A stretch of 32,735 bases of DNA, taken from assembly GCA_034436045.1 (NCBI GenBank), contig DAOTVZ010000237.1, forward strand, positions 1-32,735, in the 5' to 3' direction. The position numbers and the translations under genes are program-made. Below the pieces are notes generated by a model that saw only the letters and a program-made list of their open reading frames with translations, was not told the DNA's origin and made no database searches. Shown one piece after another: positions 7,744 through 15,735 of this stretch. This DNA comes from H111-94 sp034436045 (GTDB taxonomy: Bacteria; Chloroflexota; Ktedonobacteria; Ktedonobacterales; Ktedonobacteraceae). Positions within the stretch are counted from its first letter, which is position 1; the number at the start of each line of letters is the position of its first letter.

Positions 7744-7995
7744 ATGCGTCTCACAGTGCGTGTTATCCCGCGTAGCAGTAAGAACAGCCTGAGCTGGGAA
7801 GAGGAGACGCTCAAGGCGCGCCTGATGGCCCCGCCGGTCGAAGGTGCGGCTAACGAGGCGTTGATCGCGCTGCTGGCTCAGAGGCTCGGATTATCGAAGC
7901 GTTCTATTCGTATTGTGCAGGGCGCTACGGGACGCCAGAAGATCGTTGAGATTGCCGATCTCACGCTGGAAGAGGTTAGACGGCGCATCGAATAA
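7744..7995 (+). CDS. yggU: DUF167/YggU family protein
   Basis: 83 residues, the standard length of the small alpha/beta DUF167 family. Characteristic blocks are VRVIPRSSKN, LKARLMAPPVEGAANEALI and IVQGATGRQKIVEI. The ribosome site GGTGGAG precedes ATG 7744. The function of the family is unknown; its constant neighbourhood with yggS and yggT suggests a shared role. The last codons form the left arm of a terminator hairpin. Confidence 0.93.
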   Translation: MRLTVRVIPRSSKNSLSWEEETLKARLMAPPVEGAANEALIALLAQRLGLSKRSIRIVQGATGRQKIVEIADLTLEEVRRRIE

Positions 7996-8020
7996 CGCAA
8001 TATATTATTCGATGCGCCGT
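7980..8020. terminator. Bidirectional terminator between yggU and the first kinase gene
   Basis: Perfect 16-bp arms ACGGCGCATCGAATAA (7980-7995) and its complement (8005-8020), loop of 9 bases. The left arm is made of the last codons and stop of yggU. It lies between convergent genes and can serve both. Confidence 0.75.
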
Positions 8021-8032
8021 TATGGATTGCAG

Positions 8033-10924
8033 CTATGACGCCAGGAATATACCCTCGATATGAGTATCCATCTGGATAAAGTCCTGACTGTTGAAGTACA
8101 GAATGACAACTGCTTTGTTGATCGGGTTGCCGTCGCTGCCAAAGGCAATCTGGCCACTGACCCCTTGCAGGGGATGGCTGGTATTGATTTGCTGCAAGCC
8201 TTGCAGTAACGCTGAGGGCGTCAGCGTGGTGTTACCAGCCGTGTAGGCGTTATTGACGGCCTGGAGCATTGCCAGCGTGGCGTCATAGGAGAGCGCCGCG
8301 TCGTTGGTCGGGCGTGTGTAGCCATAGGGATTTGAATGTGCCTGATTGTTGGGATTGAAGTCAGCAGGATACTCCTTGAAGAAGGCTGGTTCCTTGCTGG
8401 CCAGACCTAAGATGCCCCACTCGTCGGGATAGAAGAAGGAGGTGAAGTGCAGACGTGGCAACATCGAGCGCACACTCTGCGGATAGCCGCTCAGTTCGTA
8501 GAGCGCGTCACCGCCTAAGACTTGCAAATTTGCGGGGGCATTATCGTTTTGCATATCCTGGAGCAGCGTGGTGGCGTCATTGGAGTAGCCGGCGAAGTAG
8601 ATCAGGTCGGGATTCTTGCTCAATGCATCCTGTAAGGCGGTACCGATGGAGCTGGCGTTGCCAACCGTATATTGTTCTGTTGCTACTGCTGTATTGCCGT
8701 CAGCCGTGAACTGGTTGATAAAATCTTGTTGCAGATTTTGCGTGTAAAGATTGGCCGGGTCGTAGAAGACGGCTACGTTTCTGGCATGGAGGACCTGCTC
8801 CGCATATTTCGCACCGGCAATCGCCTCACTTTTGTTGGAAGGGTTGACGCGGAAGAAGTTGGGCAGGCCGGTCAGGGCATCGCTGGAAGCCGTCTGCGAA
8901 ACCATCGGAATACCGGCCTGACCGAGAATCTGGTTGGCGGTATAGGCGTCGTTGCTATAGGGCCAGCCGATCACTCCCACGACGGTTTTATCGGACTTCG
9001 CTAATTGCACGATCTGCCGGGCCACGTCCGCCGTATAGTTGCCGCTACTACCGCTATTGGCGATCAGCAGGTACACTTTGAGACCCCCACTCAGCTTCGC
9101 GTTGTCGTTAAATTCTTTTTGAGCCACATAGGCTCCTTGCAGATCACTCTCACCGGTACCAACCGCTGCTGCATTATTGCCAGAGAGCATGGTAGCGACT
9201 ACAAAGGTCACATGGGGCGCGTTGGCAACCTTCAGGTCTTCCAGGTAGATCAGCGCTTCGGCGTCATTTGTTACCTTTTGCGTCGCGGATAGCCAGAGCG
9301 CCTGTGCCTGCGCTAGATTGCCGTTCTTAAAAGCGGTCGCGGCCTGTTGCTTGAGCGAGGCATCGGGCAGGCTAGTATCCAGCGCCGCCGAACCATTGCT
9401 GATGCCGATAGCTTCACCGTTGATCATATTCACGCCGATACCGTTAGCGGGGATCGTGAAAGTTGGTGAGGCCGTTGTCGCTGTCGTTGGTGTAGCCCCG
9501 GTTGAACCCGTTGTTCCTCTCTGGCGAGAACTGAGTAGCGAGGGCAGGAAGAGCAGAGCGGCGATGACAACGACGACCAGGATGAGCAAGGCGAAACTGC
9601 ATCCTACCCAGTTGGTGCCGCCTTGCCTCCGCTGGCGTTGCGGCGTAAACATCCCTACCTGCTGAGGCTGTTGTGCTGGATAGGGGCCGACCGGCGGCGG
9701 TGTCATTGGGCGCGCGGGTGGAGGCGGCGGCGCGTAGGCGCTCCGCGTACTCGGTAGCGGCGTCGGAGGATTTGACGGGCGTTGTGTGGCCACGGCCTGC
9801 GTTGGCGGTGCGGCTGGTGTTGTTGCTGTGATGCCTGGTGTGCTAATCGGCCCCGATGTGTTCAGGGTATACATGCCCGTGATGTCGCCGGAGGTACCGA
9901 AGCGGCGCTGGAGGATCTCATCGATATCATGCTTCATGGAGGCCGCATTCTGATAGCGTTTATTGATGTCAATGGTCAAGGCGCGATTCAGGACGCGCTC
10001 GATCTCTGGCGACAACTGTGGATTGAGCGTGCGCACCGCCGGGTAGGCGAAGGGTGGATAATTGCGTGGGTCGCGGTTAGTCAGAATATGATGCAGGGTG
10101 GCAGCCAGCGCGTAGAGGTCGGAGCGTGTATCAGCGTTGCCTTGATACTGCTCCGGTGGCGCATAGCCGGGCGTGCCAAGCGCGGAGGTCTGTTTGCGCC
10201 TGCTATTTTTGTTTTCGTCGGCACGGGCAATACCAAAATCGACCAGATGAGCGCGCTTATCTTTGCTGCCAATGATGATATTAGCGGGCTTGATGTCGCG
10301 GTGCACAATCGGGGGATTTTGATTCTCCAGGTAGTCCAGCACGTCCAGGATTTGCGAGGCATAGGTCAAAGCCTCGCGTTCCGGCATCGGCTGCTTGACC
10401 CGCTCCATGCGATCTTCCAGATTTTCGCCCGGCACGTACTCCTGCACCATGAAGTAGCGCGTGCCTTCCTGGAAACTATCGGTGACGCTGGGCACCAGCG
10501 GGTGGTCGATCTGGGCCAGTGTTGCGACCTCGCGCTCAAAGTTGCGCACATCTTCCTGTCGCTTTGCCGGATCAGTATTGTCCGAAATCAACTCTTTGAT
10601 GACAACGAGCTTGTTGGAGACGCGCGTATCCTTTGCCAGCAGGGCCGCACCCATACCGCCCTGGCCGAGAACCTTTTCAATGACGTAGCGACCGTTTTGC
10701 AGGCGTGAGCCGGGGGCAAGAGTGCTGGTTGCGCCTGTGCCGCCACTACCACTCAACGTAGCCTGACTGCTAGTGCCCGCTGTGCTGGTTGAACCTGCCA
10801 CGTTGCTCACTATTGTCTGACTGGCGCTTGTTCCCGCCGGATCCAGGTATGCTCCGCAGTTACTACAGAATGTTTCACCGGGAGAGTTATTTGTTCCACA
10901 AACAGGACATTTCATCTCTTGCAC
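8033..10924 (-). CDS. Zinc-ribbon Ser/Thr kinase with extracellular LivJ-type ligand-binding domain (copy A)
   Basis: 963 residues. In order: a four-Cys zinc ribbon (CPVC at 6-9, CSNC at 20-23); a Ser/Thr/Gly linker; a PknB-like kinase (about 79-343) with glycine loop GQGGMG, Lys110, alpha-C Glu132, HRD at 208-210, DFG at 229-231 and activation segment GTPGYAPPEQY, so catalytically complete; a Pro-rich linker; one membrane helix (about 439-461); a Ser/Thr linker; a short TPR-like helix pair (about 523-565); and a Peripla_BP_6 domain (about 569-960) of the branched-chain amino-acid receptor type. The expected topology is kinase inside and binding domain outside, making a one-protein ligand sensor. 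Start is GTG at 10924; ATG 10915 is possible. It follows copy B by 51 bases and shares its transcript. Ligand and phosphorylation targets are unknown. Confidence 0.93.
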   Translation of the reverse strand: MQEMKCPVCGTNNSPGETFCSNCGAYLDPAGTSASQTIVSNVAGSTSTAGTSSQATLSGSGGTGATSTLAPGSRLQNGRYVIEKVLGQGGMGAALLAKDTRVSNKLVVIKELISDNTDPAKRQEDVRNFEREVATLAQIDHPLVPSVTDSFQEGTRYFMVQEYVPGENLEDRMERVKQPMPEREALTYASQILDVLDYLENQNPPIVHRDIKPANIIIGSKDKRAHLVDFGIARADENKNSRRKQTSALGTPGYAPPEQYQGNADTRSDLYALAATLHHILTNRDPRNYPPFAYPAVRTLNPQLSPEIERVLNRALTIDINKRYQNAASMKHDIDEILQRRFGTSGDITGMYTLNTSGPISTPGITATTPAAPPTQAVATQRPSNPPTPLPSTRSAYAPPPPPARPMTPPPVGPYPAQQPQQVGMFTPQRQRRQGGTNWVGCSFALLILVVVVIAALLFLPSLLSSRQRGTTGSTGATPTTATTASPTFTIPANGIGVNMINGEAIGISNGSAALDTSLPDASLKQQAATAFKNGNLAQAQALWLSATQKVTNDAEALIYLEDLKVANAPHVTFVVATMLSGNNAAAVGTGESDLQGAYVAQKEFNDNAKLSGGLKVYLLIANSGSSGNYTADVARQIVQLAKSDKTVVGVIGWPYSNDAYTANQILGQAGIPMVSQTASSDALTGLPNFFRVNPSNKSEAIAGAKYAEQVLHARNVAVFYDPANLYTQNLQQDFINQFTADGNTAVATEQYTVGNASSIGTALQDALSKNPDLIYFAGYSNDATTLLQDMQNDNAPANLQVLGGDALYELSGYPQSVRSMLPRLHFTSFFYPDEWGILGLASKEPAFFKEYPADFNPNNQAHSNPYGYTRPTNDAALSYDATLAMLQAVNNAYTAGNTTLTPSALLQGLQQINTSHPLQGVSGQIAFGSDGNPINKAVVILYFNSQDFIQMDTHIEGIFLAS

Positions 10925-10958
10925 TCATCACTTCGTTTATTTACCAGCTTCTAAGCAG

Positions 10959-10979
10959 TTAGACGCAGCATACGTCTAA
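10959..10979. other. Small hairpin between the two kinase genes
   Basis: TTAGACG (10959-10965) and CGTCTAA (10973-10979) form a perfect 7-bp stem with a 7-base loop over the stop codon of copy B. It is too weak for a strong terminator and may be an mRNA processing or attenuation site. Confidence 0.35.
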
Positions 10980-13648
10980 GTGCCAAGCAGGAACTTCCCC
11001 TCAATGTGAGGTTCCATCTTGATGAAACCATTGGGGTCAACATACAAGATGACGATAGACTTGTCAATTGGATCGCCATTGGCGTCAAAGGAAATCTGCC
11101 CGCTGACCCCCTGAAAGCTGTTCGGCCCATTCAGATGATGGAGCGCCTGCTGCACCTGTTGTCGCGTGACGATATTCTGCTTTGCCTGCCGCTGGGCGTT
11201 GTCGATACCGTGTAGCAACGCTACTGTGGCATCATAGGAAAGGATGGCATCGTTGTCTGCGCGCGTGAAACCGTAGGGGTTGCCGACGTGCAGATGGTTG
11301 GGGTCAAAGGCCGCCACGTAGGAAGTGAAGAAGGTGGGCTGCTGAGCGCTCAGTCCCAGCACACCCCATTCATCGGGATAGGCGAAGGAGGTGAAATGCA
11401 GACGACTGAAACCGGCGCGCGCACTACTAGGGTAGCCACCTAACTCGTAGAGCGCGTCACCGCCCATGACGGGAATCTTCCCCGGCGGCAGATCGGTGAG
11501 CAAGGTGCTGGCATCATCGGCATAGCCGGAGAAGTAGATGCAATCGGGATGCTTGCTCAGGGCATCTTGCAGGTCTGGCGGGAGGGTGGCCGCTTGCCCG
11601 ACGGTATATAGCTCTGTTGCCACAAGATGGCCCCCATCCTGCTGAAACTGTGTAGCGAAGTCCTGGGCCAGACTTGAGCTATAGGGATCATGGGGGTCCT
11701 CGAACAGGGCCACATTATGTGCGCGCAGCACTTGTTCGACGTAATGTGCGCCCGCAATGCCCTGAATCTTATTCGAGGGAGCGACACGAAAGAAGTAGGG
11801 TGAACTACCGCTCAAAGCGTCGCTGGAAGCCGTTTGCGAAACCATAGGGATGTGTGCAGCGCTCAGGATTGGCAGGGCTGCAAGCATCCGTGAACTAATG
11901 GGCCAGCCCATGACGCCCATGAAAGTCTTATCGCCCTGCGCCAGTTGCACAATCTGCCGCGCGACGCGACTGGCATAGTCGGTCTGACTGCCGGAACTGG
12001 CGATCAAGAGCCGCACTTTGACGCCATTGTACAGTTTTGCGCCGTCGTTAAATTCCTTCTGGGCCACGTATGCGCCTTGTAGATCATCGCGCCCGACCTG
12101 CACCGAGCCGCTATCGCCGGAGAGCATGGTTGCGACCACGATAGTCACGTAGGGGTCGCCGGAGTTCAGCACGCGCAGGTCTTCCAGGTAGATATGTGCC
12201 TCAGCATCATTGGATGAGATGGTCAACGCCTGGCTGAGCAGGGACATGGCTTCGGGAATATTGCCCTGTTTTAACGCATTCGCAGCCTGCTGCTTAAGTT
12301 GTGCGTCGGGCAGGGTATTATCGAAGACGGCAGTGCCATCGCTGATGCCGATAGACTCATTGCCCACTTTCGTGATGCCAATGCCTGCCTGTTGTGATGT
12401 AATTGGCTTATAGCGTATAAAAAAGAGGCTACCGCCCGCGATGAGCAACAGGAGCAGGATAAGAAGCCCCACTGCCAGCAGAAAGTTGCGACGGCGCATC
12501 CCACGCAGACCCGACCCGGATAAAGTGTGCGCAGCTAATAAACCATCGGGTGTATGTAAAGATGGTATCACCGGCAGCCCTGATGCTGGTGGCGGAGAGA
12601 AAGGTGCTGTTCCTGCTATATCTACCAGTTCCTCGCTGTTATCGGCAAGGGCCGTGTTCGCTTTGCTTAACGAATAGGTGCTGGCACCAGCCATGATGCC
12701 ATAGCGTTGGTACAAAATCTCGTCTATGTCCTGCTTCATGGCAGCGGCGCTCTGATAGCGTTGTTGCACATCGCTTTCGAGGGCGCGCTTCAGCACACGC
12801 TCAAACTCTGGCGAGACCTGAGCATTGAACAGGGAGGCCGGAGGATAGATAAAGGGCGGCTCATTGCGTGGATCACGATTCGTCAGCAAGTAATGGAGTG
12901 TGGCAGCAAGCGCGTACAGGTCGGAGCGTGGGTCGGCCTTGCCCTGGTACTGCTCAGGGGGCGAGTAACCGGGTGTGCCGAGCGCGGTCGTTTGCTTGCG
13001 TGCGGCGGCGCGCGCGATACCGAAATCGACCAGGTGGGCGCGTCTGTTCTTATTGCTAATGACGATGTTGGATGGCTTGATGTCACGGTGTACGATGGGA
13101 GGCGTTTGCTGCGCCAGGTACACCAGCACATCCAGGATCTCTGAGGCATAGAGAAGAACAGTACGCTCACTCGTGGGCTGGTTCAGACGCTTCATGCGCT
13201 CTTCCAGATTCTCCCCCTCAATGTACTCCTGTACCATGAAGTAGCGCGTACCCTCTTGAAAATGGTCGGTCACGCTGGGCACCAGTGGATGATCGATGTG
13301 AGCCAGCAACGCAACCTCGCGTTTAAAGTTGGCGATATCCTCTTCTTGTGTGGCGGGATTGCTGATGAGTTCTTTGATAACGACAGGTTTACCGTCCAGA
13401 CGTAGATCGGTTGCCAGCAACACGGCTCCCATACCACCTCGACCGAGAACCTTTTTGATGACATAGCGTCCACCTTGCAGGCGTGCGCCTACTTTGGCGC
13501 GCGACACAGAGGGAGCCGCTCTTGACCTGGCCGCCTGGTCAGCCGTAGTGTTCGTGCCGGTGGGAGTGGGATTGAGCAATTGCCCACAGGTGCTACAATA
13601 GCGCACACCGTCACGATTCTCGTTTTTACAGTAAGGACATTCTATCAT
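10976..13648 (-). CDS. Zinc-ribbon Ser/Thr kinase with extracellular LivJ-type ligand-binding domain (copy B)
   Basis: 890 residues, a clear paralogue of copy A with the same order: zinc ribbon (CPYC at 4-7, CSTC at 18-21), kinase (about 61-317; glycine loop GRGGMG, Lys92, Glu111, HRD 187-189, DFG 208-210, GTPGYSPPEQY), a shorter linker, one membrane helix (about 389-411), a helical TPR-like segment and a Peripla_BP_6 domain to the end. Kinase and binding domains keep long near-identical stretches with copy A (for example SQTASSDAL and HFTSF.YPDEWG.LGL), while linkers and ribbon flanks differ, as expected of tandem duplication followed by divergence. All catalytic residues are present. It is the first gene of the pair, with a promoter at 13707-13735. 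The binding pockets may have diverged to different ligands. Confidence 0.93.
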   Translation of the reverse strand: MIECPYCKNENRDGVRYCSTCGQLLNPTPTGTNTTADQAARSRAAPSVSRAKVGARLQGGRYVIKKVLGRGGMGAVLLATDLRLDGKPVVIKELISNPATQEEDIANFKREVALLAHIDHPLVPSVTDHFQEGTRYFMVQEYIEGENLEERMKRLNQPTSERTVLLYASEILDVLVYLAQQTPPIVHRDIKPSNIVISNKNRRAHLVDFGIARAAARKQTTALGTPGYSPPEQYQGKADPRSDLYALAATLHYLLTNRDPRNEPPFIYPPASLFNAQVSPEFERVLKRALESDVQQRYQSAAAMKQDIDEILYQRYGIMAGASTYSLSKANTALADNSEELVDIAGTAPFSPPPASGLPVIPSLHTPDGLLAAHTLSGSGLRGMRRRNFLLAVGLLILLLLLIAGGSLFFIRYKPITSQQAGIGITKVGNESIGISDGTAVFDNTLPDAQLKQQAANALKQGNIPEAMSLLSQALTISSNDAEAHIYLEDLRVLNSGDPYVTIVVATMLSGDSGSVQVGRDDLQGAYVAQKEFNDGAKLYNGVKVRLLIASSGSQTDYASRVARQIVQLAQGDKTFMGVMGWPISSRMLAALPILSAAHIPMVSQTASSDALSGSSPYFFRVAPSNKIQGIAGAHYVEQVLRAHNVALFEDPHDPYSSSLAQDFATQFQQDGGHLVATELYTVGQAATLPPDLQDALSKHPDCIYFSGYADDASTLLTDLPPGKIPVMGGDALYELGGYPSSARAGFSRLHFTSFAYPDEWGVLGLSAQQPTFFTSYVAAFDPNHLHVGNPYGFTRADNDAILSYDATVALLHGIDNAQRQAKQNIVTRQQVQQALHHLNGPNSFQGVSGQISFDANGDPIDKSIVILYVDPNGFIKMEPHIEGKFLLGT

Positions 13649-13706
13649 TTCCCCTGCCTTCTGAGAGATTTTTGCGGGAGGGCTTTTGCTTAAATATTGT
13701 CATTTG

Positions 13707-13735
13707 ATTATATCTGGTTTTTGTTGTTGAGTCGA
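13707..13735 (-). promoter_or_regulatory. Promoter of the kinase pair
   Basis: Read on the minus strand: TCGACT (13735-13730), 17-base spacer, TATAAT (13712-13707), about 59 bases before the start of copy B. The -10 is perfect; the -35 matches 4 of 6. Confidence 0.5.
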
Positions 13736-13917
13736 GTATGTTTGAGGCATAGGCATCGCTGCTCTATCAGGGATTCATCCTCACCATTAATATATACGCC
13801 GTAGAGATTAAAATGTTAGCACTTGTCATGCTGCTCTTCTTGTGTAGGAACCAGGTTTACTGCGTTCCTAATACCAACCTGTTACATATTTTGTTGAAGA
13901 TACTAAAAATTGATTAA

Positions 13918-14304
13918 TTATATGCTACTTTTCTTGTTTGGTGATAGATTGAACAGACTATTTTGCAGCACATTCAGATAGGCGTCGGCGATACCCCGTC
14001 TGCGATAGTAGGCGGGCAATCGACTGACGATGTCGTGCCACTGCGAGCGAAGCTGCATTTCACGATAGCGGCGGCGTGTGTGATAGAGATGGATGCGGTC
14101 ATCCAGGGCCGTGAAGGCCCATCTCAAAGCCAGGCAGATAGAGACGATCAGGCTCAATGTACTAAAGATGGCCAGAGAGAGAGCGAAAAGCGGCAGCAGT
14201 GGGCCAAGCGCGTTGAGCAAAATGGGCGTGGCCCGAAACAGCCAGACTGCTATGCAGAGCGCGATACCGGCCAGCGCGACAGCGAACGGAAGCTGATATT
14301 TCAT
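13918..14304 (-). CDS. Small membrane protein of unknown function
   Basis: 128 residues, not recognised. Two hydrophobic segments follow the start closely (about residues 5-22 and a longer one from about 26 to 60), then a basic cytoplasmic-looking tail rich in Arg, Tyr and His (YHTRRRYREMQLRSQ). I start at ATG 14304 because GGAGG lies 6 bases upstream; the frame is open further to 14406 without a better start, and an ATG at 14310 abuts the ribosome site. It lies 171 bases downstream of the ECF-like sigma gene on the same strand, so it could be the membrane partner of that sigma factor, but it shows no known anti-sigma motif. Confidence 0.6.
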   Translation of the reverse strand: MKYQLPFAVALAGIALCIAVWLFRATPILLNALGPLLPLFALSLAIFSTLSLIVSICLALRWAFTALDDRIHLYHTRRRYREMQLRSQWHDIVSRLPAYYRRRGIADAYLNVLQNSLFNLSPNKKSSI

Positions 14305-14475
14305 GCTCATCCTCCAACTAAGTACAGACGAAGTATCGTCCATATGTATGAATATACGTATATCAAGCCGTCCTGTATAGATAACGTATTCTCTATTATT
14401 GTTCACTACCCCTAATGACGATTTTTGTGGGACAAATTACGATGAAAAGATAAACAAGGGGGGCAGGCTATGAAG

Positions 14476-15171
14476 TCAGGCAGCAGTCTCTTCGCTGCTG
14501 TATCGTTCGCGTACCAGCGTGCGCAGGCGTTTGTAGGCCAGGGAAAGCGAAGAGGAGTAGCAGTTCTTTTGGGCTGCGTCAATTGGATACATTGCTACAT
14601 AGTCTCGCAGGACGATACCCACGCGCGCGAGCGCGATTTCTAGCGGTGTTGGCTCTGCTCCAAAGTAGGGAGCCGACAGGTGGGCCAGATTGATCAGCAA
14701 AGCTCTTCGCTGCTTTGGTGGCAGTTCAGGTATCAGATTGACTACTGCGGTCAATGATGACATCTGCACCAGTCGTGCAAACGCATCGCCGACCGGGTCA
14801 TAGTCTATCGAGACTTGTTCCTCCAGATTCCATTGTTGCTGAGTCTTGCAGGTGTAGAGCGGAATCATCCGTTTCTCACGTCGCCCGCAGTCAATGCAGT
14901 AGTGGTGGGCAATTGTCCAACAAAAACTGAACAGTGAGTCAATGGGGGCCGCCTCTCCGGCAGCGATCTGTTGCGCACGAACATAGGCACGTTCCAGCGT
15001 TGTCTGCACAATGTCATTGGCTATCTCTTTCTCTTCACCATACCAGGCGGCTATATGTAATGCGTAGATGAGGGGAAGAATACGTGTGAAGAGTCGGTGA
15101 GACAGGTCATTCCACTGCTGGTCGCTCAGTTGTAAGCCATCCAGGCCTTGAATGGGCAAGGTACTCTGCAT
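14476..15171 (-). CDS. ECF-like sigma factor (divergent)
   Basis: 231 residues that resemble an ECF sigma factor without being a close match. A region-2-like part has NDIVQTTLERAYVRAQQ and SLFSFCWTIAHHYCIDCGRREKR, corresponding to the 'D.vQetfl.a....FraWL..IarN...D..R' pattern of ECF factors. A region-4-like part has VVNLIPELPPKQRRALLINLAHLSAP and later SSLSLAYKRLRTLVRERY, with about 45 extra residues where the second helix-turn-helix helix would be. The start is ATG 15171 after AGGAGGT (10-base spacer); the frame is open to 15210 but that part contains the ribosome site. The Cys/His cluster HHYCIDCGRRE might bind metal. It could be a sigma factor with altered promoter recognition or a derived regulator. 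Confidence 0.6.
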   Translation of the reverse strand: MQSTLPIQGLDGLQLSDQQWNDLSHRLFTRILPLIYALHIAAWYGEEKEIANDIVQTTLERAYVRAQQIAAGEAAPIDSLFSFCWTIAHHYCIDCGRREKRMIPLYTCKTQQQWNLEEQVSIDYDPVGDAFARLVQMSSLTAVVNLIPELPPKQRRALLINLAHLSAPYFGAEPTPLEIALARVGIVLRDYVAMYPIDAAQKNCYSSSLSLAYKRLRTLVRERYSSEETAA

Positions 15172-15735
15172 GGTAACAAGACCTCCTGTTGTAAGCTCAT
15201 GGGCTGCCACTAAATTGTTTAAGCTCTACGTAGCCAATCTAAGAGAAATCTTGTGTATATGCGAATGGTCTTCAAAATTGCTCCTTATTATAAGGACGTA
15301 ATCCAGAGAGATTTTGAAAATTTTTAAGATCACAAAAAATCTCTTATGGTACAATAAAATAATAACATATAAGTAAGAAGAAATCAATGATACTATAAGA
15401 AAATCTGAGAATATAAAGACATTTATTTAGAAAATATTAAAAGAGACAGCTTAATTGTAAGATAACCTGTAAAATTGGAGGGAATTACAAAAATTATATG
15501 ACAGAGAGAGGGTATCCTGTGTAACATATTTTCTTTAATAAATTTGTGGTATACAGCGTTTAGAATATATGGTAAAATTTTCTGGAAGTTACTTTGCTCT
15601 TGTCTTGTACGTCATGGAGATATCGGAATTAAAAAGAAGAATAGATAGATGGTTCTCAGAGAAATGTTGGTATACAGGCCGTATTAACTTAAGGAGCAGG
15701 GCTTAAATTCGTCTTTCTATCAGGAAAGCTTTGGG
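15172..15735. other. AT-rich divergent regulatory region
   Basis: 564 bases between the leftward sigma-like gene and the rightward MerR-type regulator. From about 15240 on it is strikingly AT-rich compared with the rest of the window. GGTATACAG occurs twice, at 15548-15556 and 15669-15677, each preceded by a TGT, and may be a regulator binding site. No open frame of credible size and no structured RNA were recognised. Confidence 0.45.

Noticed and set aside
9782..10708. Plus-strand open frame of 308 codons
   Set aside because: It lies wholly antisense to the kinase domain of copy A, whose motifs are unmistakable; it has no recognisable domain or start signal.
15498..15524. Tiny 8-codon open frame after GGAGGGAATTAC
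   Set aside because: The ribosome site is too far from the ATG and the peptide is too short to support; treated as chance.
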